64,000 nt of DNA from Anniella stebbinsi (Eukaryota; Chordata; Lepidosauria; Squamata; Anniellidae). The notes beneath the pieces were generated by a model. The model saw only the letters and a program-made list of their open reading frames with translations. It had not been told where the DNA came from and searched no databases. Location of the stretch: assembly GCA_029215795.1 (NCBI GenBank), contig JARDYH010000006.1:23947501-24011500 (forward strand), given 5' to 3'. Made by a program: the position numbers and the translations under genes. Shown piece by piece: positions 34,501 to 45,000 of the stretch. Each line of letters opens with the position of its first letter. Position 1 is the first letter of the stretch.

Positions 34501-37060
34501 ACATCCAGCTTCCTACATCTCTGTATGTTTAAAATTTGGACAAATCACCCAAATAACTTTAAAGCTTGCCTGAGCTTCCATCATTATCGTCTCACTCAGA
34601 AATCTGAGAGATGAAGGAGCTGGATTGGAAAGGACAGTTTCCATGCTGAGTGCATTTGGATTTTGTTCAAGGATCAATATGTGGAAAAGGCGGGTTTTAG
34701 CATGCTTTTTAGGGGGAAATGATTTCCTCCTCCTGCTCTTACTTACCTAACCTGACATCTGTAGTAGTGTATAGAGAAAGAGGTCTCTTAAGTCCTAGGA
34801 TCAGATTAAGTGGTGCACTTGCTCTAGGCCCCTTATTAGACCTATTGGAGGAGTGCCCACCCTTCCCTTTTTCATAGTGCCCCTGTGCTCTGATTAGAGG
34901 TGCTCTGTGGATGATGGGACCTCACAGAGTCAGAGTTCTGAGAGGGAATAAGGTGTTCTAGAATATCTTGGCTAGCTATAGCACTGGCTCTGCTACTAGA
35001 TCTCTGAAATCTCCACAGCTCTGCTTTGAACTGTCTGCTGGTGATAGATGAGCACTTGCTTGCCACAGGAGATGACAGTGGGGAATTGAAAGTATGGGAC
35101 CTGCGCAAGGGCACCTCCATCATGGAGATGAAGCAGCATGAGGAGTACATCAGTGACATGGTCCTGGATGGAAACAAGAAGCTGCTGCTCAGCACCAGGT
35201 AACTCCTGCACTCTCCTGTTAACCAGATGGGTTGTCAGGGCTAGTCTTGTTCTGCTTAGACAGCGGAGATCAAGTGTTGACTGTTCCAGCAATGAAGGCC
35301 AAGAGCTTTTGGATCCACAAACCACCCCCACCCCTGCAAATCCCAAATCTGATGTGACTTTGGGTTACACACCAAGCGGTCTAGAAGTAGTTTTGAACTG
35401 GAATTGTACTGCCTTCCTGCTTCTGTAAGTGGAAAGGTGATATAATTTCTCTTAAAATGCATGAATATTGTGTACCATTCGATATCTTGCAGTGGAGATG
35501 GAACTATGGGAGTCTTCAACATCAGACGGAGACGCTTTGAGCTACTCTCAGAACCTCAGAATGGAGACCTGACAGCCATCGCTCTGATGAAGGTCAGTGC
35601 TGTTACTCAGTGGGTCCTGAGAAAGGACTGTTTGCTTCTGAGTCCTGATACAGAACATTCTGATAGGGACTAATGGTCTGAATTATTTTTTGCATAGATA
35701 TTCGCAAGAACTTAAAAGTACCTGCCAAATATTACAATTCCTTGTTGCGTTAATCTGCTATATATTGTTCCTGTTGATTGGCATTTGTGTTAGAATTTAA
35801 AGCTTAGACTAAGACCTTTGGCAGGTTACTGTCTATTATTCATGCAACCCTCTTGGTTGGTGGGAGGGCGAAGGGGAATCATACTTCTGCTTTATTTCTG
35901 ACTAAACTGTATTTTTTTCCTTCCTCAGAGGGGAAAGAAAGTTGCATGTGGCTCCAGTGAGGGGACTATTTACCTCTTTAACTGGGATGGTTTTGGTGCT
36001 ACCAGTGATCGTTTTGCACTAAAGGCAGAGTCCATTGACTGCATGGTTCCCATAACAGACAGCATTGTGTGCACAGGCTCCACTGACGGAGTCATCAGGT
36101 GAGAGGGCATTGGGTTGCTTGCCAAGAGAAGGATCTGATTAAGATCTGGGCAGGCATGTGGGAACCCTGCTGAAGTGTGGGGTTGGGAATGAAGGCTGTT
36201 AAGATGGGAGCTCTTGGTAGGGGATGATCAGAGACAAAAAAATAACCTTGAATGGGAACAGCATATCCCAACACTGAATGGGATTAGGGAGACCATCCTC
36301 TCTGTAAGGGCTGTACCCAGTTACTTCTGCCGGTCCCCTAATCAGAGCTGTGAGAACTTAGTGGCTGGCTAGATTCCTGGCTAATACCTCTGGAGTAGAG
36401 TGAATGTAGAAGAATTAGACAGCTGTCCTAACATTAACTAGGCATCTTCTTTGTCTGGGAACTCAGTCTAAAGAACCCTATGTTTGGAGAGTTGTTCTTG
36501 ATTTGCATTTTTCTTCCTCCATTCTTATCCCGATTGTAGTTTTGTTTACACAGCATTTGTGTAGTTAATGTTAACTACACAATGTTAATGTTACTCTCTC
36601 ATTGTTTGGCATGAGACAATCTCCATGTAAATAATTAAGAACTTTCAAATTAATTTGGAGACTTAGTGGATTGAATTCCTGGGACCTAATATTACAAAGG
36701 ACCTAGCTTTTTTGTTAAACTCTCACCTTCTCTTGTTTCAGGGCAGTGAACATCTTGCCCAATCGGGTCCTAGGCAGCATTGGACAACATGCAGGAGAGC
36801 CAATTGAGCAGCTAGTGCAGTGTCATACTGGCCTGTATCTGGCCAGCTGTGGGCATGACCAGAAGGTGAAGTTCTGGGACATCTCTTCACTCAGCTCAGT
36901 GGTTGTGGATGATTACAGAAAGAAGAAAAAAAGTGGGCAGCTTAAATCTTTGAGCCGCAAAGCATTTGGTAGTGGAGAGGATTTCTTTGCAGACTTAAGA
37001 GAAGAGGCAGCAGGCTTGGAAGAGGAGGATAGTGCTGCTACTGAGAGTGACAGCGACTGA
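19429..37060 (+). CDS. WDR55: WDR55, nucleolar WD40-repeat protein, complete
   Basis: Eight exons join in phase to 374 codons plus TGA: 19429-19446, 23919-24067, 24981-25081, 33472-33559, 35019-35198, 35493-35592, 35929-36098, 36742-37060. The human protein is about 383 residues. Exon 1 encodes only MAAPEQ. Characteristic stretches are [114 protein letters not shown] and an acidic serine-rich tail. The WD40 repeats fill most of the length. Family knowledge places WDR55 in the nucleolus in rRNA processing and ribosome production. Introns 1 (4.5 kb) and 3 (8.4 kb) are swollen by transposons. No frame break is seen. The start sits in the CpG-rich region with a good context (GAAGATGG). Confidence 0.96.
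20132..22131. mobile_element. 2-kb DNA transposon with GGGTGACCATA ends
   Basis: The left end TAGGGTGACCATATTTTGG is mirrored by TTATGGTCACCCTAG at the right. The outer TA on both sides could be a TA target duplication. Inside are two imperfect direct repeats containing GAACAGATCTGCT, CAAACTTGGCATGG and TTTCATCTCT (about 21715-21800 and 21860-21950). No intact transposase is seen, only short frames around 21200-21630. It lies in WDR55 intron 1. The ends resemble those of the smaller palindromic elements at 42.49 and 57.82 kb. Confidence 0.6.
22940..23815 (+). mobile_element. Penelope-like retroelement remnant with GIY-YIG region
   Basis: Plus-strand translation around 23267-23360 gives a decayed GIY-YIG endonuclease context ([30 protein letters not shown]), the C-terminal domain of Penelope-like elements. 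The upstream stretch (CACCTACAGTTTCCAGCTAAA near 22983, TTGGGTGGCTGGCC near 23069) follows the order known for this amniote family. The tail (GACTATAGTCCATGAAAG, AATAAATTTGTTAGTC) matches the family's terminal segment, and a second inverted tail occurs at 50.8 kb. Stops and frameshifts make it inactive. It lies in WDR55 intron 1. Confidence 0.7.
25280..25475 (+). repeat. Interspersed repeat ending GTTATGTTCTTA
   Basis: The segment contains AGCCACTGTATGAACAGAGTG, ATGGACCCTTGGTCTGATCC and ends GGGCTGTTATGTTCTTA, the reverse orientation of the unit at 4801-4905. Likely a LINE 3' end in WDR55 intron 3. An ATT microsatellite follows at about 25522-25560. Confidence 0.55.
25640..25762 (+). repeat. 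MIR-like SINE fragment
   Basis: The words ACAACTGCCCTGTAAGGTAG, GCTGAGAGAGTGATTTGCC and AAAGGCAACTTAGTGTC follow the MIR-type SINE core in order. Degenerate copy in WDR55 intron 3. Confidence 0.5.
25762..25890. repeat. Small MITE, CAGA(T/C)GACA family
   Basis: The left end GGTTCAGATGACAGAATAG is opposed by ATTGTGTCGTCCGAACG at the right end. The terminal word resembles that of the elements at 58.3 kb and 6.96 kb. It is non-coding. Confidence 0.45.
26460..28307 (+). mobile_element. L2/CR1-group LINE, 5' portion of a split copy
   Basis: Plus-strand translation from 27146 gives reverse-transcriptase words of this LINE group ([36 protein letters not shown]), and near 27720 a degenerate SRLEYCN motif. 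The open frame is interrupted. The element appears to continue after the L1 block: 32490-32900 encodes the decayed later part. Part of 27930-28300 was not recognised and may be a further insertion. Confidence 0.65.
30233..31834 (+). mobile_element. Nested 5'-truncated L1 inserted in the L1 host
   Basis: A plus-strand 3' fragment of the same L1 subfamily as its host. It is bordered by a perfect 14-bp target duplication, CCATTACCACTGCT, at 30219-30232 and 31835-31848. Removing 30233-31848 rejoins the host coding sequence. The 3' end has AATAAATAAA and a short A tail at about 31825-31832. The low decay and perfect duplication indicate a fairly recent insertion. Confidence 0.88.
30300..31712 (+). 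CDS. L1 ORF2 C-terminal fragment, 470 open codons
   Basis: The frame is open upstream to the insertion edge and then for 470 codons from the first ATG. It begins inside the post-RT region ([16 protein letters not shown] just before and over the start), then [20 protein letters not shown], and a C-terminal cysteine-rich segment ([20 protein letters not shown]) typical of L1 ORF2 ends. Endonuclease and the catalytic RT motifs are absent, so it cannot be autonomous. The ATG is an internal methionine, not a natural start. The reading frame is undamaged, unlike its host. Confidence 0.8.
   Translation: MKILPKINFLFRMLPIKISDVELKSWQNMINAYCNGDKRARINKGLWYKAQKKGGLGLPNIKYYYIANQLRYVINCILGEEDLEWLETQAGEIDYKLKNIFFLKIQKKDLKGLDNPLMKNIVEIWEKFRGKLIPGDSPLAPVVVVGNFPRVLKVEIEASLKDQEIIKLRKWMENLKDNDQIKEILKGQKIAWFKCIQLGKWTQEWKLKNKECRNNTRFEDLIELKGRKEETRTKKGLTSEIYKLLIDEDFQDSLKAIKKIWEEDVKEKNNDYNWERLWNARMLKLLSIRIEENFYKILWRWYLTPVRFHQIDKKVSKNCWRGCQEVGTYFHMWWSCEYVQKFWERVFKEISEIIGSKLELNPKLALLAIWDRGKENITKRELVNNLLTHVRIMIAKNWKGQGSYTIEEWYKEIWDMALNDMLTCKMKIKRGMSSKNDFGEIWSPFLEYVIRSGKGQKPAKESTNFWKDEE
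32490..32960 (+). mobile_element. L2/CR1-group LINE, 3' portion of the split copy
   Basis: Sequence such as TTAGAGTGCTTGCTTTAGCC, then TTAAATGACTTGGCTATCTG, corresponds to the decayed '[15 protein letters not shown]'-type segment. An AT-rich 3' end follows. It continues the plus-strand LINE that ends at 28307, so the L1 block lies inside it. Confidence 0.6.
34381..34411. repeat. (TAGG)n microsatellite
   Basis: About seven uninterrupted TAGG units in WDR55 intron 4. The rest of this intron (33560-35018) shows no recognised element apart from a C-run near 34134. Confidence 0.9.
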
Positions 37061-38320
37061 AAAACATACACTGATCCTATATGAAAGGTTCACTCCCCAG
37101 CAGGAAACTTTGCAACCATGCGTCCCTGTACTGTAGCAAAAACAGCAGGATATTTGAGCCTCCCTTTTTGTGGACAAAGCTCTGGTAGCCTAATGAAATC
37201 AGTACTGCAGAGTCGAGCAAAGGGTGGCAGAACCTTCCTGGCACCCCCAACAGTTCAGTGAAAGACGTGTTATACTTTGAAATATATTATTGAGAGAAGC
37301 ATGATCTTGCTGCTACAAAAGGGGGAAGATGGAGATTTCTAGTCCTGTCTGACAACTAGTGTGCTCTCTGGCTTCTAACTATTTTGAGTATAGAAAACAG
37401 TGGAGGCCTAAAGCCATCAGGCATCATAACAGCCAACAATAACAAGGGGTTCTGTTTAGACAGATGGTCCTGCCCATAACTATTAACTGTTCATTCATCA
37501 GTCTATTCCATACACTTTAGCAGAGATCCATACAAGTAGTGGCACTGGCACAGAACTGATAAAACAGCTCTATAGTATTTCTAGCTTATGGAACAATTCT
37601 GAAAGACACACAGTCATTAAACTAAGTCCATTGTGTAAATGAACAGATATGTCCCTCCTAGCACAGGATTCCAGCAGCCTATTGTTTTGCTTCCCTCCAT
37701 TTCTTCATCAGTGACCTACGTGTCAGGCAGAGTGACACTTTCTGTGTATCAAACCTGACACTTTCCAGTTATCCCACCTCCACAGGGCCACTGACTTGAA
37801 TGGACTGGGCTACTTGACAACTTATTTTAAAAACACTGAGCTAATGTCAGTGAAATGTAACCTTATTTGAAGCACAAACCTATGCATGGTTAGACAGGAA
37901 AAAAGTCCTACAATTCCCAGCATTCCCCAACCAGCCATACTGTCGGGGAAATGGGAAGAGTTGAAGGACTTTTTTTTCCTGTCTGAATGCGCGTAAAAGT
38001 GCACCCCTACCAGCTCTACCTCACATGTTGAGTGTGCATAGGATTGTTTGTGGTAGATGAACTGATGATAGCATTTTGGAGTTTAAATAAGTGCCTATTA
38101 TTAACTAATTCCAAAAGTAATTATTGTGTACAATTTTTTATTCTTGTGTGTTCAATAACTCGCTTTTGGAACCATCCTGCAGCTGTGGGTGTAACTCATC
38201 GAGACAAATCTGCCTAGACACCTTACGACCACTGTTAAAAGGTCCCTCAGGCACATATATCTCTGACTATGCATACCCTTCCACATGTGGTTGGAGATAA
38301 CATTTGCTAACAGGAAGTAG
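37061..38320 (+). other. WDR55 3' UTR and following intergenic sequence
   Basis: After the TGA the sequence is unique-looking. A possible poly(A) signal is ATTAAA at 37616-37621; no AATAAA is seen in the first kilobase, so the transcript end is uncertain. Nothing else is recognised up to 38320. Confidence 0.4.
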
Positions 38321-38880
38321 ATATGGGAGGAGATGATCCTTCAGGAATATCCAACTTCTATTTGCAGGGCGGGAGGGAGCTATATGACCCCATGCAGCCA
38401 GCCTTCCACAGGCTGAATGATGCCAGGGGAGTATCACCATGCGCACCAGTGCTATTTAATCTCTATCCAAAGCACCAGCTGGAGCCCCTGGAACTGCACA
38501 TAGGCTATCCCTGGCCAAGGAAGCCATCCCCCTTGCTGGGAAACCAAGCTAGCGAGGTCCCCTTTGCCCCTCCACTGGGAGAGCCTGGACCGAGCACTGC
38601 AGTTCCCCTCGTGTCCACCTTTGCATCATGCATGCTTTTCTCTGGCCAGAAGAAGCCCATGCATACTGAAGCCTCTCCAGTAGAAGCACCAGATGGAGCA
38701 CCAGATGGAGGCCCCTCGGACAAAGTGGATTTCCATACCCCATGCCTTTCACCTTTGGGGGAGAATGCTAAGGGACTCCACTGGTGCTAGGAGGAGAACC
38801 TCCTCCATGCACTGTCCGTAATGTAGCACACAAAGGGGACTCTTCAATTACTCTCCCACGGAGGGGGCGCTGGGGAAAGG
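38321..38880 (+). other. Intergenic stretch with a 155-codon open frame
   Basis: An open frame runs from 38323 to 38790. Its proline- and glycine-rich translation (for example YPWPRKPSPLLGN) matches no family I recognise. No splice sites, promoter or poly(A) signal were identified with it. Base composition is more GC-rich than its surroundings, which alone could keep a frame open. Probably part of an unclassified repeat. Confidence 0.3.
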
Positions 38881-39608
38881 GTGGGAATCTCCAAGGGCTG
38901 CATTAGGACCCACAGTTCAGGACTTTAAAGGTTAAATACAGCACTCTGAATGGGGCCTTGAAACTGCCTGGCAGCCAGCGCAGATGGCTTAAGTGCTGGC
39001 ATGCGATTGTATCAGCCATTTCTCAGTTAATAGTCTAGCTAACCTGTTTTGGACAAATTGAAAATTCTGGACTATTTTCAAAGGAATTTCCACATATAAT
39101 GCATTGCAATAATCCAAACAGGAACTTACCATAGTGTAACTGTTATAAGGCTATTGGTCCAGACAGGGTCATAGTTGGTAAGGCTATTGGTCCAGATAGG
39201 GTCATAGTTGGTATATCAGCCTGAATAATAAAATGTGCTCTTAGCCACATGGGCACTCGTGACAATTATGGACCCGTGAGCCCTTCCAAGCTATGGCCCT
39301 GATCCTTTAGGGGGAGTGCAACCCCCTCCCTCACAGGGTGAGCATTACTTTGCTGGGCAGACAACCCACCCACAAACAAACAATATATTCATCTGGACTG
39401 AGTTTATTGATTTTCCTCCAGTCCCCTACCGTACCTGAGCACTGGCTTAAAACATCAGCTGCCTCACCTATGTTAGATATTGATAACCAAAGCGTAGCCA
39501 TCTTTGCTTACACGTACAGAATGCTGGGAACCTTGCTTAAGGCTGAAGGAAAATTTAAAGTGCGTATGCAGCTGAAAAGGCCTAGCCACAAGCCCGTTTT
39601 CATCTGGT

Positions 39609-39964
39609 TGTAGTAATTGTCCTAATGCAAGGCCATCAGCACACCTTATCAGAAGCTACAGAATGTACCCCAGTAACAATTGAAACATGCGCAGTAGCTT
39701 TCAACAGTGTGTCAAAGGGCAGTGACTCGTTGGAATGCAGGGGGTTTTGCTTGCGCTTGGGCTGTATAAAGCAATGATGTAGATCTTATGCTGTATAGTA
39801 TAAAAGAGGGGGCTTGCATGCCCCTAGGTGTGGCTCTGGTAGGCTGGCAGCTTGCTAGAGTGCACCCGCTCAGCTGAACGTAATAAAAGTGCGTTGGACC
39901 AGATATTTGGAGTCTGTGCTTCTTAGGGGGAATTGGCATATCTCCTAGGAAAACGAACCTGTCA
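39609..39964 (+). repeat. Probable solo LTR
   Basis: This roughly 356-bp segment begins TG and ends CA and has a TATA-like box (AGTATAAAAGAGG near 39798). AATAAA lies about 80 bp downstream (near 39881), followed by a GT-rich stretch: LTR architecture. It interrupts the antisense LINE. No clear target duplication was seen, so the ends may be off. Confidence 0.5.
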
Positions 39965-40044
39965 CTTTTATGCAACACCTACATTAGATGAAAAGGAGAG
40001 GTCAAGCAGTGTCATCTGCAGATTGGTAAAACAGCCCACAATTC

Positions 40045-40690
40045 CAGATAATATCTCCCAGCAGTTTCATGTTGTGAAAGTAAACTTTTAATTTGGACGA
40101 GATACTAAATCAGTCCAAATATCTGGTTGCCTTGAGGCCCACAAAAGAGGCTCAAGCCTGTAAGATTTATACCTCACATATCAGAATAACAAAGAGACAA
40201 AACAGAAACGCCAAGGCCTTGCATCTGCTATCCTTCTCCCCTCCTCCCTCTTTCTGCCCGAATGTTGCAAATCAAGCCTGACTCATCCTGACCTATGACA
40301 CACATTTCCTGAGGGAAGAAGGGCCCCATCCTCCAGTTTGTATAAACATGTAAACACTCCCCTCGTGAGAACTGGTAATGTTCTGATGAAATTGTGGTTC
40401 GAATCGTCCTTGGTAGATGTTATAATGAGTTACAGGTAGCACTGAATTACCCAGATATTGCTTAGGTAATGTTTTTACTGAAATATGTTAGTTGCAACGT
40501 TTATTAACATGTAATCTGTTCAAGAAGGTGGGAGGGGATGTAAGAGTGACTTTGAGTCTCACAGAAGTAGATAAAAAGCCACGTTTTCCATGTAGAAGAC
40601 AGAGAATCAGTGCCAGCCTGCTACTTGCATAGCTTTTTGAATATTGTTGGATCAGAACTCTGCCTGCCTGGAATTTCTTTAATCTTGGTT
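40045..40690. other. Insertion-like segment, possibly another LTR
   Basis: This block separates two collinear pieces of the antisense LINE. It includes AGTAGATAAAAAGCCACG near 40567, which could be a promoter box of an LTR. No coding potential is recognised. Classification is open. Confidence 0.3.
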
Positions 40691-40879
40691 TGCTCGGCTA
40701 ATTTCCTTGACAATGTAGATGTTGAAAAGCATGGCAGATAAAATACAGCCCCGAGGAACACTGTAGAACTCTACTGCCATAGAGCAGAGTAATAACCCTC
40801 CCAGCCTGACCTTCTGTGGCAGGAATTTGAGTCCCCCAGGGAGGCCTATGACTCCCTCTTATGAGAAAGGGGTCATTTA

Positions 40880-41574
40880 TTGTCACAGATCCCTTATGAG
40901 AAAGATCTTTACTCTAATTCTTTATAATGCTTTGATACAGTAACTGGCCTAAATGTAGACTAGGGATGAATAACCTTAAGTGGGGAAGGGACCTCCCATA
41001 GATCAGTGACTTCCCTCCCAATAACTTCAAAGGAGTTATATTCATGCAAGCAACTAAACTCAGTTACAGTGGAGACCAAAGATACTCACGTATTGGTTTC
41101 TTAAAGATAGGTTTATTGAAGAAGACACATCAGCTGAGGGAGCCAGAGATAGACCTCTGACTGAATTAAGTATATTGGGTATCACTCTTATATAGGAAAC
41201 TGGAAACATCAGAATTAGCATATCTAGCCTTTTGTATTGAATCACCTTTGTACCAGGGGAAAGTTTACAATAATACAGGGTAGCACAGAAGAATGATGTA
41301 ACTTGTCTCTAAGTCAAAACAGAGAAAGGCGCCACATATGAATGATGGAGGTCAAGATAAACTAAAACAATACAGAATGCATATAGTTGCTAGTGGACCA
41401 AAGTTCATTATGATGAGGCTCAACACATCTAGCTAGTACATTGCTGGTTCTATCTTACAGGAGAACAGATACATGTTTTTATTAGAAGCATGAAATCAAT
41501 ATTAGTTTCTCAATCATTTAAATGTTGTTATCACTAGCTATTGTTATGATCATACCTGAAATATTCCCGCAACA
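40880..41574 (-). repeat. LTR-like segment, antisense
   Basis: Read on the minus strand from 41574 it starts TGTTGCGGGAATATT and has a TATA-like TATATAAGAG near 41190. An AATAAA (CAATAAACC) lies about 85 bp further on, near 41110. This order suggests a solo LTR. The distal end is unclear and no target duplication was found. Confidence 0.4.
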
Positions 41575-41600
41575 CCTTCTGAAATTGGATATCCATATGC

Positions 41601-41943
41601 TGTGAAATCAACATCAAGTGTGCAAGAGACTCAGATACTTAATCAGTTAGAAATATGTTTGTACTGTGTTTGCTTATTTTGACTGGTTAGTATCTCTTTA
41701 ACCTGAAGATTGTATGTGTGTCTCATAATGCAGTTCTCAGGTTTGCTTCCTGGTTTTAACTGCTCTCGATGACAGTTATGCTCTCTCTGACTAGACAAGA
41801 TTAATTTCTCCACAACTATTTTATATATTAGTGTTTCAGTTATGTTCTAAGAATAAACATTCATCATTTTTTGTTCTCTAATATTAAAGAATTGTCTCTA
41901 GCATTGTTCTTTAAGAACACACAGTTTCTGACTTCTGCTAACA
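41601..41943 (+). repeat. copia 5' LTR
   Basis: 343 bp ending CTGCTAACA. Its first ten or so bases differ from the 3' LTR start, so a small rearrangement at the left edge is likely. That would also explain why no 5-bp target duplication is visible. Confidence 0.8.
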
Positions 41944-42003
41944 GATTGGGGGCTCAGTCAGTTAAAGAGACAACAGTTAAAGGTAAAAAGAACAATATAA
42001 AGG

Positions 42004-45000
42004 GTGGCGTACAGCTCTAATTACAAGAGTGTAATTGAAAAATTGAATGGAGCTAATTACCAGATGTGGTCTTTTAAGATGCAAATGATTTTAGTCAAGG
42101 AAAAGGTTTGGAGAGTAATTGAAGTGCCACGCCCCTCTGAAGGTGTAGATAAACAAACTGAGTGGGATCTTTGTAATGAAGCTGCCATGGCAACCATTTC
42201 CCTATCTGTGGAAGACAGCCAACTTATTCATTTTAGGAGGCACCAAACTGCCTCAGCTATGTGGAGCAGTTTGAAGGATTTACATGTTAAAGTTGGTCTG
42301 AGAAGTAAAATGTATCTTCAGAGGAAATTATATACAACAAGACTCACAGAAGGAACAGATATACAGATATATAAATGGGATTTTAAACACTGTTGATGAA
42401 TAGCGAGGAGCAGGAAAAGACTTAATAGATGAATATATCATTCCTATAATTCTAGCAAGTCTTCCAGATTCTTATGGTCCCTTAATTTAGGGTGACCAGA
42501 TAAAATCCAGGTCAGGGCTCATGTAACTTTAACAGTTGTAGAGAAAAGGGAATTTCAGCCAGTGTCATTTGTATGCAATTAGTTCCTGGTGAAATTCCCT
42601 CTTCATCACAACAGTTAAAGTTGCAGGGGCCCTGCCTTCTTTTGTATATGGTCACTCTAGTATAGTGCCTGCACCTTTAACTGTTGAGATGAAGAGGGAA
42701 TTTCACCAGGAACTAATTGCATGCAAATGACACTGGCTGAAATTCCCTTTTCTCTACAACTGTTAAAGTTACATGAGCCCTGACCTGGATTTTATCTGGT
42801 CAGCCTACAATGCAATTGAAGAAAGGGAGAATTTATCTTTAAAGTATGTTTTGAATCAGATCACACAAGAGAATGAAAGCGTGACTGTGTCACCAATGCA
42901 GTCAGCTTACAGAGTGAAAGACAATAAAAACACAAATTGTTTTATCTGTGGCAGTCTTAGTCATTTCAAAAAGGATTGCAACAAGAGCTTTTCTGAACAA
43001 AGTCAGCATCCCAAAAGCTACAGAGGAAAACAAAAAGGTTTTCACAGAAAGGGAAGGTACAAAATAATCCACAGCATGCATGTTTTAAAGTCACACTGAA
43101 TAACTCAAACTCTAAGTAGCACATTGATTCAGGAGCAACCTGTCATATGACCAATTGCAGAGAATTCTTTACAGAACTGAATAATAACAACAGCATTGTT
43201 TATCTTGCTGATGGGAGAGCTTTAAATGCAAAAGGTGAAAGGACAGGTGTTCTGCACTGTAAAACACCAGCAGGCAGCACTAGGGAAGTGCAAGTTAAAA
43301 ATGTCTTATATGTCCCAGAGATGAAGAACAGCCTTCTATCAGTATATATCCTAGCACAGAACGATTTTACTGTGAAATTTAGAGGGGACAAATGTACAAT
43401 CAGCAAATACAATGATTTAATTGCAACTGGAACTATAAGAGATGATATATATGGTTTTAACAATCAAAAAGGGTATGCTAGAACTGCAAAGAAATGTTCT
43501 CACAAGAAATGTGAAAAACTATGGCACAGGAGATTTGGGCATAGAGATGATGTCATTTCCCAACTTAAAAAAGGAAGCCTAACAAAAGGTATACTGATGA
43601 CATCATGTGCCAATCAAGAGAAATGCATATGCTGTGTTAAAGTGAAAGCAACAAGACCTAGTTTTAACAAGCATTGTGTGAGTCAAACCAAGCGCCCCCT
43701 AGAATTGATTCACAGTGATGTTTGTGTACCCATGGAAACACAAACACCAGGTGGAAACAGATACATGGTGACTTTTATAGAGGATTTACAGTAGATAAAC
43801 AGTTATGTATCTAAGAGAGAAAAGTCAAGTACTAGAAAGGATTAAAACATACCGTATGTAGCAATAGTTAGAAACCACAAGTGATCCGGACAGACAATGG
43901 AGGTGAATACATGGGGAAGAACGTGATATAATATCTGATGCAAGAAGGAACAGAACATCATACTACAATGCCATATACTCCAGAACAAAATGGAGTGGCA
44001 GAGCAGACGAACCATTCCATTACACAAATGGCAAAATGCATGTTGTTTGATGCAGAGTTACCTAATAAGTACTGGGGAGAAGCAACTATGACAGCAACTT
44101 ACTTACAAAACAGATTGCTAACCAAAGGGGCAAGCAGCACACCATATGAGTTATGGTATGGACGCAAGCCAAGCATAGCACATTTTAAAGTTTTTGGTTC
44201 CAAGGTATACACCTATATCCCAAAGGAGAAAAGGACCAAGATGGACCTTAGAGCAAAATAAGGCATACTCGTTGGATATGCACTGGGATGCAAAGGATAC
44301 AGAATCTTGGACACTAAAACAGACACAATCAGAGAATGTCATGCTGTATATATTGATGAAAGTGAGAAATCAAACAAAGAAGTACTAAATGCTGAAGTGA
44401 GCTCATCAACAATGGAAAATGAAAATCCACAACAATTAGTAGTGAACCTGAGACTAACAGAAAAAGTGTCTGAAGTGCTTACATAAGAAGGAAATACTGA
44501 GTCAAATGTCAAATGTTCAACCAGGACAAACAAGGGAAAACCACCCAAGCGACTCTCCTATCTTGCCAAGGCTGAAGCTATACCAGAGCCCCTGACATGG
44601 GAAGATGTAACAATATGCCAGCAGCAGAAAGGGAACAATGGAGCAAAGCAGCAGAGGAAGAGATTGAATCTCTAGTTTAGAACCAAACCTGGACACTCAC
44701 AGAATTACCTACCAGAAGAAAGAAAGATACAAATGGGTTTTTAAAATCAAGCAAGATGCAGAAGGGGAGATCCAAAGATACAAGGCCAGACTGGAGGCTA
44801 AGGGTATTGTCAGAAATATGGCAAAGATTATGACGAAACATAGAATTCTATTAAGTATAGCAGCATCCAGAGAAATGCATGTTGAACATCTGGATATAAA
44901 GACTGCTTTCTTACATGGAGTGATTGAAGAAAATATATACATGGAACCACCACCTGGGTTTGTAGAACAAGAAAAGGAACACCATGTGTGCAAACTGAAG

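Larger units (their letters stand above)
38880..41580 (-). mobile_element. Old antisense LINE, broken by LTR-like insertions
   Basis: Segments at about 38890-39350, 39965-40045 and 40690-40860 read in order as one antisense LINE of the L2/CR1 group (TTTAAAGGTTAAATACAGCA, GGCAGCCAGCGCAGATGG; then AGTGTCATCTGCAGATTGG; then CAGCCCCGAGGAACACTGTAG). The order resumes at 47044 with a segment that matches the next part. The gaps are filled by LTR-like pieces and the copia element. The sequence is degenerate; the family name is uncertain. Confidence 0.5.
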
